A DNA stretch of 14,548 bases from an uncultured Bacteriovorax sp. (GTDB lineage Bacteria > Bdellovibrionota > Bacteriovoracia > Bacteriovoracales > Bacteriovoracaceae), in the NCBI GenBank assembly GCA_946482295.1, contig CAMLRB010000085.1, forward strand, positions 1 through 14,548, written 5' to 3'. Position 1 is the first letter of the stretch; every line of letters begins with the position of its first letter. Positions 1-7,601 of the stretch are shown piece by piece. The notes under the pieces are model-generated. The model was not told where the DNA came from, ran no database searches, and worked only from the letters and a program-made list of their open reading frames with translations. A program made the translations under genes and the position numbers.

Positions 1-1652
1 AAAATCATACGGGCTATTCTGAACAAGACATGAAAGATGTTATCAACGAGTGCAACAAGTTCATTGAAAAAGAAATATATCCGTGCAGAACACTCGGAGA
101 TCAAGAAGGAGTTCATTTAGATAAAGATGGCAAAGTTACAGTGCCGCCTTCATTTCATAAACCATTCAAAAGTTTTTATGAAAACGGTTGGTACGGAATC
201 GGATATGCGGAAGAAATTGGCGGAATGCCTTCACCACACTCTGTGGCCCTTATCTGCCAATCAATCATGAACGGGGCAAACGTATCTTTTGCCATGTACC
301 CGGGACTTACTCGTGGAGCGATGGACGTGATTCTTAAAGTTGGTTCGCAAGATCAACAAGATTCAATTGTTCCAAAGATGATGTCAGGGGAGTGGGGAGG
401 CACGATGTGCTTAACAGAACCTGGAGCAGGTAGCGATGTTGGAGCAGCGATTACTTCAGCGACTCCTATAGGTGATGGAAAATTTAAAATTAAAGGCGTG
501 AAGATTTTTATTTCTTCAGGAGATAACGATCTTTACAAAAACGTTGTTCACTTGGTTTTAGCAAGAACGCCAGGAGCACCTGCGGGAACAAAAGGTCTAT
601 CGCTTTTTATCGTTAAAAAATTTAGAGAAGACGGAACTCCAAACGACGTTCGTTGTACAAAGATTGAAGAGAAAATGGGAATCCACGGTCAAGCAACATG
701 TGAAATTACTTTTGGACAAAACGGTAATTGCGAAGGTGTTTTGATTGGAAAAGAATTTGATGGAATGGTGAACATGTTCATCATGATGAACGAAGCTCGT
801 CTTCTTTGTGGTGTTCAAGGTGAAGCTCAGGCCAATCTCGCGACTATGTTAACAGAACAATATGTTCGTGAGCGTTCACAGTTTGGTAAAGAAATCATTA
901 ATCACCCAGATGTGAAACGTACAATGCTTAAAATGCGTTCTATGTCGCGTGCTATGCGCGCACTTGTTCTTTATACCGCTGATCTATTTGACAAACTTCA
1001 CCACGGTGATACTTCTGTTGAAAATGAAATCGCTTTCCTAACTCCAATCTGTAAGGCCTATTGTTCGGATGAAGGATTTAACGTTGCCGTTGATGCTATT
1101 CAATTGCATGGAGGTTATGGATTCTGCTCTGAGTATGGGATTGAGCAATTCGCACGTGATACAAAAATTGCAACGATCTATGAAGGAACAAATGGTATTC
1201 AGGCAGTAGATTTCACGATGAGAAAAGTTCTGAAAGATAATGCAAAGACTTTTATGGGCGTTGGGGCAAAGATTCAAAAAACGATGGCGAGACCAGAGGC
1301 CCAAGCTTTCAAAGAAGAGTTGAGCCTATTAGGAAAAAATCTTGAGAAGGCCCAGGCCATACTTCAAAGATTTGGAACTCAAGCAAAGGCGAATCAATTC
1401 GACGCTATTCTCTTCCATGCAACTTCATTCCTTTCATTTAGTGGGAACTTGATTGCATCTTGGTTGTTGCTAGAAAGTGCATGTGAAGCTTCAAAAATGC
1501 TCACTACTGCAACTAATGCTGAAGAAAAAGACTATTATCAGAGTAAAATACTCGACTTTAAATTCTTCGTGCAACAGCAACTTGTTAAAAATGTTGGGCT
1601 TTCACACTCAATGTTAAATTTTGAAGAGGACCTATCTCAATTGAAAGTTTAG
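1..1652 (+). CDS. Acyl-CoA dehydrogenase with C-terminal extra domain, 5'-truncated by window edge
   Basis: FAD-dependent enzyme that introduces the alpha-beta double bond into an acyl-CoA (fatty-acid or related acyl-CoA oxidation, cytoplasm). The frame is open from base 3 through the first ATG at base 30, and the residues before that ATG continue plausibly, so the true start lies left of the window; about 50-60 N-terminal residues are missing compared with the usual length near 600. Numbering from the ATG at 30, the flavin-binding stretch CLTEPGAGSD is at 127-136, the middle beta domain covers about 125-235, the helical domain starts near 250, and IYEGTNGIQ at 383-391 holds the expected catalytic glutamate E385. 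Residues after about 400 match in position the extra C-terminal domain of the DmdC-like subgroup. Substrate cannot be told from sequence. The gene ends 50 bases before the next start. Confidence 0.93.
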   Translation, partial: NHTGYSEQDMKDVINECNKFIEKEIYPCRTLGDQEGVHLDKDGKVTVPPSFHKPFKSFYENGWYGIGYAEEIGGMPSPHSVALICQSIMNGANVSFAMYPGLTRGAMDVILKVGSQDQQDSIVPKMMSGEWGGTMCLTEPGAGSDVGAAITSATPIGDGKFKIKGVKIFISSGDNDLYKNVVHLVLARTPGAPAGTKGLSLFIVKKFREDGTPNDVRCTKIEEKMGIHGQATCEITFGQNGNCEGVLIGKEFDGMVNMFIMMNEARLLCGVQGEAQANLATMLTEQYVRERSQFGKEIINHPDVKRTMLKMRSMSRAMRALVLYTADLFDKLHHGDTSVENEIAFLTPICKAYCSDEGFNVAVDAIQLHGGYGFCSEYGIEQFARDTKIATIYEGTNGIQAVDFTMRKVLKDNAKTFMGVGAKIQKTMARPEAQAFKEELSLLGKNLEKAQAILQRFGTQAKANQFDAILFHATSFLSFSGNLIASWLLLESACEASKMLTTATNAEEKDYYQSKILDFKFFVQQQLVKNVGLSHSMLNFEEDLSQLKV

Positions 1653-1657
1653 TTGTT

Positions 1658-1672
1658 TCAGTGTTACACTGA
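1658..1672. promoter_or_regulatory. Perfect 15-bp dyad, possible operator
   Basis: TCAGTGTTACACTGA consists of two perfect 7-base arms around a central T. It lies in the 50-base gap after the acyl-CoA dehydrogenase stop and before the start at 1703. The 7-mer TTACACT (1664-1670) recurs 15 bases later at 1679-1685. The dyad form and position suit a dimeric repressor site; a hairpin role is less likely because no T-run follows. Function is inferred only. Confidence 0.35.
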
Positions 1673-1702
1673 TTGCAATTACACTTTAAACTTGAGCTAA
1701 AA

Positions 1703-2542
1703 ATGGACATTCAGAAACTAAACGAAGAGATAAAACTCTTCTCTTCCAGCACGCATGGAAGTTCGGATTATGACAAGGACGAGTACTTTGTCATGGGCGA
1801 AGAGCGGACAGACTTCGCCCCACTTCGCTTTATTCAAAAAAAGTTACCGGAATGTAAGGACATCTATTCGCTCTTGCGATTAGGTTTCGTATACGATTCT
1901 TTTGAACTTTCAAACAATGAAAATTTTCAACTCTGGTATGAAAAACAATTTTCAAAAAAATTGTTAAGAAAAGATGCCCGCAAAATTTCTATTGTTTATG
2001 TTCCCAATAATAAATTGATTCTCGATCAAATCGGACTCGTGAATCGTTCATATGAAATTCTTGCTCACGAACAAATTCTTTTAAATGGTAAAAATCTTCC
2101 AACTCAATTGGGAGAGTGGTACGCAAAATGTATTTTTGGCTTGAAGCAAGTGAAGTCGACTTCTCAAAGAGGCTTTGACTTTATCATGGCCGATGGGAAA
2201 CGTGTTGAGATCCAGGTTGAGTGGAGTGATGCTTCCTCTCCAAAAGGCGTGAAGATCAAGAAGACACTAGTCGATCTATCTGATTATTGCATTATCATGT
2301 ACGTCGCTAAGAATTTTATGATTCGCGAAGTTTGTTTTCTTGATTCAGAATACATTTCAAGAAAATTTTCTAACAAAGGTCATACTATTTTCTTAAAAGA
2401 TAGTGATGTGAGTGCTTACTTCTTTTCGAAGTCGAGCAAACACTTTGATAAGATCATCAACCCAATTACATTCTTAAAATATTCATCTCCAAATTTAGCG
2501 ATGAAGCTTTCTGAGAAATTAAGCAATCAACCTGGAAGTTAG
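1703..2542 (+). CDS. Uncharacterised protein with possible PD-(D/E)XK nuclease-like core
   Basis: Soluble 279-residue protein without signal peptide or membrane segment; I do not recognise a named family. The start chosen is the ATG at 1703; an in-frame TTG at 1673 would add ten residues but falls at the edge of the dyad upstream. The segment from about 130 to 210 has the order expected of a restriction-endonuclease-like fold: helix with E138 (TQLGEWYAK), a strand with D159 (RGFDFIMADG), then a strand carrying E169 and Q171 (RVEIQVEW). Following strands (DYCIIMYVA, IREVCFLD) fit the rest of such a core. A glutamine in the third position is known in BglII, so the site need not be dead. The N-terminal 120 residues show no motif I can name. 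The lipoprotein gene downstream starts two bases after its stop, so the genes are probably co-transcribed. The nuclease reading is an inference from motif spacing. Confidence 0.8.
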   Translation: MDIQKLNEEIKLFSSSTHGSSDYDKDEYFVMGEERTDFAPLRFIQKKLPECKDIYSLLRLGFVYDSFELSNNENFQLWYEKQFSKKLLRKDARKISIVYVPNNKLILDQIGLVNRSYEILAHEQILLNGKNLPTQLGEWYAKCIFGLKQVKSTSQRGFDFIMADGKRVEIQVEWSDASSPKGVKIKKTLVDLSDYCIIMYVAKNFMIREVCFLDSEYISRKFSNKGHTIFLKDSDVSAYFFSKSSKHFDKIINPITFLKYSSPNLAMKLSEKLSNQPGS

Positions 2543-2544
2543 AA

Positions 2545-2994
2545 TTGAAATTTATTACATTAGTATTGGCTACTTTAATTATTACTTCATGTGCGACAAA
2601 TAATCCTCCAGCACAACCTTTCAATTCAGAATTATATTGCACAAAAGAAGCAAAAAATTTAATCAAGGAAAATACACCAAAGGATGTCGTTGCTCTTGGT
2701 GCGAAGACAGAAGCCTCAATGGTTTCAAATGGGCGAGCTGTCATCATGTCTGCTCAATCAATGCTTAATAAGTGTTACGGCCGTTATAAAGAAGTTGAAA
2801 AATCACCTGCGAGCTACAGAGTTTGCACAGTTATCAAAGTAAATGACCAAGGAAAGCTAGAAAAACTAGAAATAGATGATGCTACCAATCCGCTAGAACC
2901 AGATTTAAAAAAATGTTTGGTTTCTGCATTTGAAGCTCAAAACTATTCTGATCTAAAATCAACTTTAGTCGTTCAGCCCTTTAACTTTAAATAA
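2545..2994 (+). CDS. Lipoprotein with AgmX/PglI-like C-terminal half, paralogue A
   Basis: Small 149-residue lipoprotein. The N-terminus has a short charged and hydrophobic signal ending in the lipobox ITSC, with the lipidated cysteine at C16, so it should be anchored in a membrane facing the periplasm. The start is TTG, supported by GGAAG six bases upstream and by the same MKF beginning in the next gene. After lipidation there are four cysteines (C32, C77, C94, C124) whose positions repeat in the downstream paralogue. The second half (CTVIKVNDQGKLEKLEIDD, then an LKKCL helix and a final strand) resembles the TonB-like C-terminal domain of myxobacterial AgmX/PglI proteins: a Cys-bearing strand, a strand pair, a helix with Cys, and a closing strand. 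It is joined closely to the genes on both sides. Function unknown; a partner-binding envelope role is the best guess. Confidence 0.85.
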   Translation: MKFITLVLATLIITSCATNNPPAQPFNSELYCTKEAKNLIKENTPKDVVALGAKTEASMVSNGRAVIMSAQSMLNKCYGRYKEVEKSPASYRVCTVIKVNDQGKLEKLEIDDATNPLEPDLKKCLVSAFEAQNYSDLKSTLVVQPFNFK

Positions 2995-3462
2995 ATGAAG
3001 TTTTTGAATATTCTCTGCCCTTTTTTTTTATTAATCTCCTGCTCTTCCACTGAAGAAACTTTCTCTTATAAAAATCACTGCTCAGGCGAAGCTTTTAAGC
3101 GAATCAAGCATGTCAATGATCTCCAAAAAAAGGTTCGTCTTGGCGAAGCGAATAAGCTCGAAAGTGAAATCGTTAAGCGCACGCATCTCTTCTCTCGTGA
3201 TTCTGAAACGACTTTAAAACCATTGATGTTTGAGTGTTTGGCGGAAGCGGAGAGAATGGGGAACAGAAAGATTTATAACATTTGCACTGTTGTTGAAGTT
3301 GATCTTAAAGGAAAACTTGTCTTTCTGGATATCGATGACAAACAAGAGACCATCGAACCGAAGCTCAAAAAATGTTTAACTGATCAGCTGCAAAGTTTTG
3401 ATTATGGCCGCTATCCAGGTGTGACCGCCGTTCAGGCGATCAACATGGATTTAGATCCCTAA
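2995..3462 (+). CDS. Lipoprotein with AgmX/PglI-like C-terminal half, paralogue B
   Basis: Lipoprotein of 155 residues with lipobox LISC and lipidated C16. It begins with ATG directly after the stop of paralogue A (TAAATG) and has no visible Shine-Dalgarno sequence, so translation probably depends on the upstream gene. It aligns with paralogue A along its mature length: cysteines at C29, C81, C97 and C127 match C32, C77, C94 and C124, and the blocks CTVVEVDLKGKLVFLDIDD and LKKCL are nearly shared. The central helix region (about 35-75) has diverged and is rich in Lys/Arg/Glu. The pair arose by tandem duplication. The last four bases overlap the end of the opposing methyltransferase gene. An envelope structural or adaptor role is likely, but no specific function can be assigned. 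Confidence 0.88.
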   Translation: MKFLNILCPFFLLISCSSTEETFSYKNHCSGEAFKRIKHVNDLQKKVRLGEANKLESEIVKRTHLFSRDSETTLKPLMFECLAEAERMGNRKIYNICTVVEVDLKGKLVFLDIDDKQETIEPKLKKCLTDQLQSFDYGRYPGVTAVQAINMDLDP

Positions 3463-4817
3463 TAGAGATCGTATTTTAATAAACGACATTCAAGTGAGCC
3501 GTTGAAAAAAGTGTGGCGCGAAGCTGTTCCCAACGAAATACTTTTGCGAAGTAATGGATTCGAAGTGAAAACATAAGCGCGGAACCCTTTAAAATTATGC
3601 TTAAGGTTTTCGCCAAGATCTTTGTAGAGAACTTTCAATTCTTCTTCATCGCCCATACGTTCACCGTAGGGAGGGTTACAGATGACAATTCCAGGTGGTT
3701 CATCCATTGGCGTAATCTTAGTGGCATCACGCTTGTTCAACGTTACGATTTGTTGATCGATCATCGCATTGTGGAGGTGAATACGAGTTGTTTCTAATGC
3801 TCGTTCATTGATATCAAAACCAAAGAACTGACGTGTTTGAAGTTCATTAAGTGCCGCAAGTGAGTGGTTGTAAATCGCTTGTGCTCTATCTTCAAAGAGG
3901 CGATGTGCTTTTCTATCAGCTAAAAACCACGGGTGTTTTAAAAAATCGAAGACAGGCATTTTCTTTTCAATGTACTGACGAACTCTGATGTACGAAGGTG
4001 CAACTTTCGCGCGAATGAGAATAGCCTCAATCAGAAATGTTCCCGTTCCGCACATGCAGTCAGTGAAGATATCTCTATCGGGATCGAAGTCAGTGGTCAT
4101 AACAATAGCTGCTGCTAAGTTTTCACGAAGTGGAGCTTTAAGCGATTCTTCTCTGTAGCCACGATTTGAAATCGGTTCACCACACATATCCACGAGGATG
4201 CGAGCATTGAAAAGATCAGTGCCTGGCTTTCTTTCAACTCGAAGGAGGAAAGTGATATCAGGTCGGCCAGTATCAACACTCGGACGTTCACCGTATTTTT
4301 CACGGAAATTATCGACGATAGCGTCTTTCAATAATTGAGAGAAGATCATTGAGTTGTTGAAGTTTTCTCTCGTATCACGGTCAAAGAGTGTATTGATTTT
4401 GAATGTTTGGTTAACGCTGAAAACTTTATCCCACCATTTTTCTTTTGCACGAGCGTAGAGATCGCGTTCACTTTCAATTGTATAAACTTGAATTTCTTTA
4501 AACACTCGAGAAGCAACACGAGAGTTAAGAAGAACATCAATGGCCTGTTCTGTTTCAGCTTTAAAAGCGACTCCGCCTTTTTCAACTTCCACGCGTGTAA
4601 TGCCTAGATCTTTAATTTCTTTTTCAAGAAGATGTTCAACTTCACGTGGACAAGAAGCAAAGAATGTTGATTGATCAAATTCTTTTGTTCCATCAGCGTT
4701 TACTTTAGCTCTCGGCACACTTTTCACATCACTGCGAACAGGCTTTTCACCAGATTTTCTTTGTGTACGTCTTTCTTTGTAGTCTACTTTCTTTTTAAAA
4801 TTCTTTTTTTCAGTCAT
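3459..4817 (-). CDS. THUMP-domain class I RNA methyltransferase (RlmL N-terminal half / YpsC type)
   Basis: SAM-dependent methyltransferase, 452 residues, probably making m2G in 23S rRNA, as the equivalent half of E. coli RlmKL does at G2445. A ferredoxin-like plus THUMP RNA-binding region covers about 50-210. The linker NRGYR...APLRENLAA is at 219-236. The SAM-binding motif I is DCMCGTGTF (253-261), the acidic motif GFDINERAL is at 333-341, and the catalytic motif IV NPPYGER is at 381-387. It lacks the second methyltransferase half of RlmKL, as in B. subtilis YpsC. The first 45 residues are an unusual Lys/Arg-rich extension, likely disordered and perhaps RNA-binding. The ATG has AGGA six bases upstream. 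It starts 17 bases after the phosphotransferase stop, so the two form an operon. The exact target base is inferred. Confidence 0.9.
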   Translation of the reverse strand: MTEKKNFKKKVDYKERRTQRKSGEKPVRSDVKSVPRAKVNADGTKEFDQSTFFASCPREVEHLLEKEIKDLGITRVEVEKGGVAFKAETEQAIDVLLNSRVASRVFKEIQVYTIESERDLYARAKEKWWDKVFSVNQTFKINTLFDRDTRENFNNSMIFSQLLKDAIVDNFREKYGERPSVDTGRPDITFLLRVERKPGTDLFNARILVDMCGEPISNRGYREESLKAPLRENLAAAIVMTTDFDPDRDIFTDCMCGTGTFLIEAILIRAKVAPSYIRVRQYIEKKMPVFDFLKHPWFLADRKAHRLFEDRAQAIYNHSLAALNELQTRQFFGFDINERALETTRIHLHNAMIDQQIVTLNKRDATKITPMDEPPGIVICNPPYGERMGDEEELKVLYKDLGENLKHNFKGFRAYVFTSNPLLRKSISLGTASRHTFFNGSLECRLLKYDLY

Positions 4818-4834
4818 CGCAGTTCCTAAATATA

Positions 4835-5776
4835 TTAACCTTTCATCATTTCGTGATAGTGCATAGCTCGAACCAATAAGTCTCTGTAAGAATCTTCCAT
4901 AAGAGGATTGAGATTTCCCTCTTTGAATCGTTTGATTCGCCAGAGAGAAATTGAAAGCAGTCCTAGAATGATCGCTTGATCAAGGTGCAATCTTTCATTG
5001 AGTGGTAATGGTCTGATGGATTCATAGCCTTTTAAATAGGAAGTCACAAGAGGAGAAATGATTCTTCCTTTTTCAATACACGTCCCTGAGATTGAAATCC
5101 CTAGGTCAAGGAGAAGTTCACCAATACCCGCCTGTTCAAAATCGAGAACCGAGCTTAAATGGTTATTATTGAAAAGAGTATTGTCGTAATATAAATCTCC
5201 ATGAATAACTCCTACTTGCAACTGAGCATCGAGAAAAGAGTGGAGTTGATCTGGGAAAAAATAATCAAAGGCCTTGGCAAAATCCTCAGGACAATTTTTC
5301 GTTTTAGTATAGGCCAGAATTTCATTAGGTCCGAAGCCAACTTGCTCATGTGGTCTTAGCGTTTTCATAACTTCAATATCTTTAGGAAGAGTGTGAAGCT
5401 TAGCCAGAGCAGCTCCGACCTCTGCACATGTCACATCAGATGGTCCAGGGGGAATCCCATCAACGAAAGGATAGAGAACTCCAAAATATTTTCCATATTG
5501 GTAAATGAACGCGCGCTCTACAGTCTCGAACGGTTTCAAAGAATAGGGATATCCTTGTCGATGCAAGTACATCAAAATTTTCTGTTCATCAGCAAGTTGT
5601 AATTGATTTTTATCATTGGAAATTTTTAACAAAACTGTTTCGTTTTCAAGTTCTACTTTGTAATTAGAATTTGAAATCCCCAATGATAATGGAGTGCAAT
5701 TGACTACTTTTTTCTTACCATAAAGCTTAAGAATTTCTTCAGCTTCTTGAAGAGTTATTTGCGTATAGCTTGCCAT
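4835..5776 (-). CDS. APH-fold phosphotransferase, homoserine-kinase-like (COG2334 type)
   Basis: Kinase of the aminoglycoside phosphotransferase/choline kinase fold, 313 residues, cytoplasmic. A lysine suited to ATP binding is K51 (VLLKIS). The catalytic loop is VIHGDLYYDN (190-199) with D194 as likely base and N199 as metal ligand, followed by the metal aspartate in LDFEQ (D212). The C-terminal helical part (GYESIRPL, then a run of helices) is like type II homoserine kinases. Substrate is not certain: homoserine is the leading guess, but other small alcohols or amines are phosphorylated by this fold, and the length does not suit methylthioribose kinase. The ATG has AAGG nine bases upstream. 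It is divergent from ahcY and co-directional with the methyltransferase gene that follows it. A clear promoter on this strand was not found; TATAAAAT at 5828-5835 (complement) is a possible -10. Confidence 0.85.
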   Translation of the reverse strand: MASYTQITLQEAEEILKLYGKKKVVNCTPLSLGISNSNYKVELENETVLLKISNDKNQLQLADEQKILMYLHRQGYPYSLKPFETVERAFIYQYGKYFGVLYPFVDGIPPGPSDVTCAEVGAALAKLHTLPKDIEVMKTLRPHEQVGFGPNEILAYTKTKNCPEDFAKAFDYFFPDQLHSFLDAQLQVGVIHGDLYYDNTLFNNNHLSSVLDFEQAGIGELLLDLGISISGTCIEKGRIISPLVTSYLKGYESIRPLPLNERLHLDQAIILGLLSISLWRIKRFKEGNLNPLMEDSYRDLLVRAMHYHEMMKG

Positions 5777-5787
5777 TGGATTAAACC

Positions 5788-5816
5788 TTGTGACGTTGTG
5801 GATAGGATGCTATAGT
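5788..5816 (+). promoter_or_regulatory. Sigma70-type promoter with extended -10 for ahcY
   Basis: TTGTGA (5788-5793), a 17-base spacer, and TATAGT (5811-5816) preceded by TGC, giving an extended -10. Transcription should begin near 5823, leaving a leader of about 43 bases. That is short for any known SAH or SAM riboswitch, and no such fold is apparent. Confidence 0.6.
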
Positions 5817-5850
5817 TATCACGCTCTATTTTATACGAAAAATTTCAATC

Positions 5851-5861
5851 CACTAAGGGGG
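5851..5861 (+). promoter_or_regulatory. Strong ribosome binding site of ahcY
   Basis: A purine run AAGGGGGAAAA lies immediately before the ATG at 5866. It is the strongest Shine-Dalgarno match in the window and fixes the start of ahcY. It suits a highly expressed housekeeping enzyme. Confidence 0.6.
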
Positions 5862-5865
5862 AAAA

Positions 5866-7161
5866 ATGGCCTTTACCGATTATAAAGTAAAAGATATGTC
5901 TCTGGCCGACTGGGGTCGTAAAGAAATCGAAATCGCAGAAACTGAAATGCCAGGTCTTATGGCACTTCGTGCTGAATTTGGTAAAAGCAAACCATTGAAA
6001 GGAGCAAAAATCGCTGGATGTCTTCACATGACAATCCAAACAGCGGTTCTAATCGAAACTCTTGTAGAGCTCGGCGCTGAAGTGCGTTGGTCTTCTTGTA
6101 ATATCTTCTCAACTCAAGACCAAGCAGCAGCTGCAATCGCTGCTGCAGGGATTCCTGTTTTTGCTTGGAAAGGCATGAACGAAAAAGAATTCGACTGGTG
6201 TATTGAGCAAACTCTTAAGTGGGCAGATGGTTCGCCGTTAAACATGATTCTTGATGACGGTGGTGACCTTACAGTTATGGTTCACCAAAAATACCCTGAA
6301 CTTCTAAAAGGTATCAAAGGTCTTTCTGAAGAAACAACAACAGGTGTTCATAGACTTTATGAAATGGTGAAGAAAGGGGAACTAAAAGTTCCAGCTATCA
6401 ACATCAACGATTCAACAACGAAATCTAAATTCGACAACCTTTACGGATGTCGTGAATCTCTTGTTGATTCAGTAAAACGCGCAACAGACGTTATGATCGC
6501 TGGTAAAGTGTGTGTTGTTGCTGGTTACGGTGACGTAGGTAAAGGTTCAGCTGGTTCATTCCGTGGATTAGGTGGACGTGTAATCGTCACTGAAATTGAT
6601 CCTATTTGTGCACTTCAAGCAGCGATGGAAGGCTACCAGGTTATGACAATGGACGAAGCTGTTAAGCTTGGAGATATTTTCGTAACGGCAACTGGTTGTG
6701 TGGATGTTATTACCGGCAAACACATGGAGCAAATGAAAGATGGTGCTATTGTAGCGAACATCGGTCACTTCGATCTTGAGATTGAAGTAGCTTACCTCAA
6801 CAAGACAGCTAAAAAAGTAAACATTAAGCCACAAGTTGATCAATACGTAATGCCATCTGGAAAGAAACTTATTGTTCTTGCAGAAGGACGACTTGTTAAC
6901 CTTGGTTGCGGAACTGGTCACCCTTCATTTGTAATGTCGAACTCATTTACGAACCAAGTTATGGCGCAAATGGAACTTTGGGAAAACCACAAAAACTACG
7001 AAAATAAAGTTTACGTTCTTCCAAAACATTTAGATGAAAAAGTTGCTCGTCTTCACCTTGAAAAAATCGGTGTAAAGCTAGACAAGTTAAACTCTAAACA
7101 AGCTGAGTACCTTGGTATCAAATCAGAAGGTCCTTATAAGCCAGATCACTACAGATACTAA
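5866..7161 (+). CDS. ahcY: Adenosylhomocysteinase (S-adenosylhomocysteine hydrolase)
   Basis: Hydrolyses S-adenosylhomocysteine to adenosine and homocysteine, relieving product inhibition of methyltransferases and feeding methionine regeneration; cytoplasmic, NAD-containing tetramer in known members. At 431 residues it aligns almost without gaps to the animal enzyme (432 residues) and lacks the roughly 40-residue insertion found in many bacterial forms. Key residues fall at the same numbers as in human AHCY: D131, E156, K186, D190 and C195. The NAD-binding loop GYGDVGKG is at 220-227, and the C-terminus KPDHYRY, which reaches into the neighbouring subunit, is intact. It has its own extended -10 promoter and a strong ribosome site. 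Its stop overlaps the rpiB start by one base. The neighbouring divergent methyltransferase gene makes the substrate of this enzyme, which fits the context. Confidence 0.98.
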   Translation: MAFTDYKVKDMSLADWGRKEIEIAETEMPGLMALRAEFGKSKPLKGAKIAGCLHMTIQTAVLIETLVELGAEVRWSSCNIFSTQDQAAAAIAAAGIPVFAWKGMNEKEFDWCIEQTLKWADGSPLNMILDDGGDLTVMVHQKYPELLKGIKGLSEETTTGVHRLYEMVKKGELKVPAININDSTTKSKFDNLYGCRESLVDSVKRATDVMIAGKVCVVAGYGDVGKGSAGSFRGLGGRVIVTEIDPICALQAAMEGYQVMTMDEAVKLGDIFVTATGCVDVITGKHMEQMKDGAIVANIGHFDLEIEVAYLNKTAKKVNIKPQVDQYVMPSGKKLIVLAEGRLVNLGCGTGHPSFVMSNSFTNQVMAQMELWENHKNYENKVYVLPKHLDEKVARLHLEKIGVKLDKLNSKQAEYLGIKSEGPYKPDHYRY

Positions 7162-7601
7162 TGAAAATAGTTCTAGGCTGCGATCACGCAGCATATGAAA
7201 TGAAGGAAGTCGTTAAAGACTTCCTTCGTTCTCAAAATAACGAAATCATCGATGTAGGTACTTTCAGTATCGATAGAGTTGATTATCCAGACTACGCTCA
7301 AAAAGTTTGTCACGAAGTCATCACTCAAAAAATTCCAGGAATTCTGATCTGTGGGTCGGGGATTGGAGTTTCAATGGCGGCCAATCGTTACAAAGGAATT
7401 AGGGCGGCACTCTGTCGTAGTGTCCACGATGCAGAAATGTCGAGAAAACATAACAATGCAAATGTGCTCTGTTTGGGGGCGCGATTTAATTCAGAAGAAG
7501 AAATTAAAGCAATCATCACTTCTTGGTTCCAGTATGAATTCGAAGGAGGACGCCACTCAGAAAGATTGGCGAAGTTCGAAAATAATGGAGAGAACTGTTG
7601 A
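7161..7601 (+). CDS. rpiB: Ribose-5-phosphate isomerase B
   Basis: Interconverts ribose-5-phosphate and ribulose-5-phosphate in the non-oxidative pentose phosphate pathway. The protein has 146 residues, normal for RpiB. The N-terminus VLGCDHAAYEMK carries D8 and H9 of the phosphosugar site. The catalytic cysteine is C64 in ICGSGIG, equivalent to C66 of E. coli RpiB, and H97 of KHNNANVL matches the ring-opening histidine. The start ATG overlaps the ahcY stop (TAATG) and no Shine-Dalgarno sequence precedes it, so translation is probably coupled to ahcY. The pairing is sensible if adenosine released by AhcY is salvaged to ribose phosphate, but that link is inferred. The ribosome site of the next gene lies inside its 3' end. 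Confidence 0.96.
   Translation: MKIVLGCDHAAYEMKEVVKDFLRSQNNEIIDVGTFSIDRVDYPDYAQKVCHEVITQKIPGILICGSGIGVSMAANRYKGIRAALCRSVHDAEMSRKHNNANVLCLGARFNSEEEIKAIITSWFQYEFEGGRHSERLAKFENNGENC

Noticed and set aside
597..1304. Minus-strand reading frames within the acyl-CoA dehydrogenase gene
   Set aside because: They lie opposite a clear conserved enzyme, contain no motif, and are expected shadow frames.
1658..1672. Dyad as a Rho-independent terminator of the acyl-CoA dehydrogenase gene
   Set aside because: The loop would be too small for the full stem and no T-rich tail follows.
1673..1702. Upstream TTG start for the nuclease-like gene
   Set aside because: It lies at the edge of the dyad with no ribosome site; the ATG at 1703 is simpler.
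5777..5865. SAM or SAH riboswitch before ahcY
   Set aside because: The predicted leader is too short and no suitable stem structure is seen.
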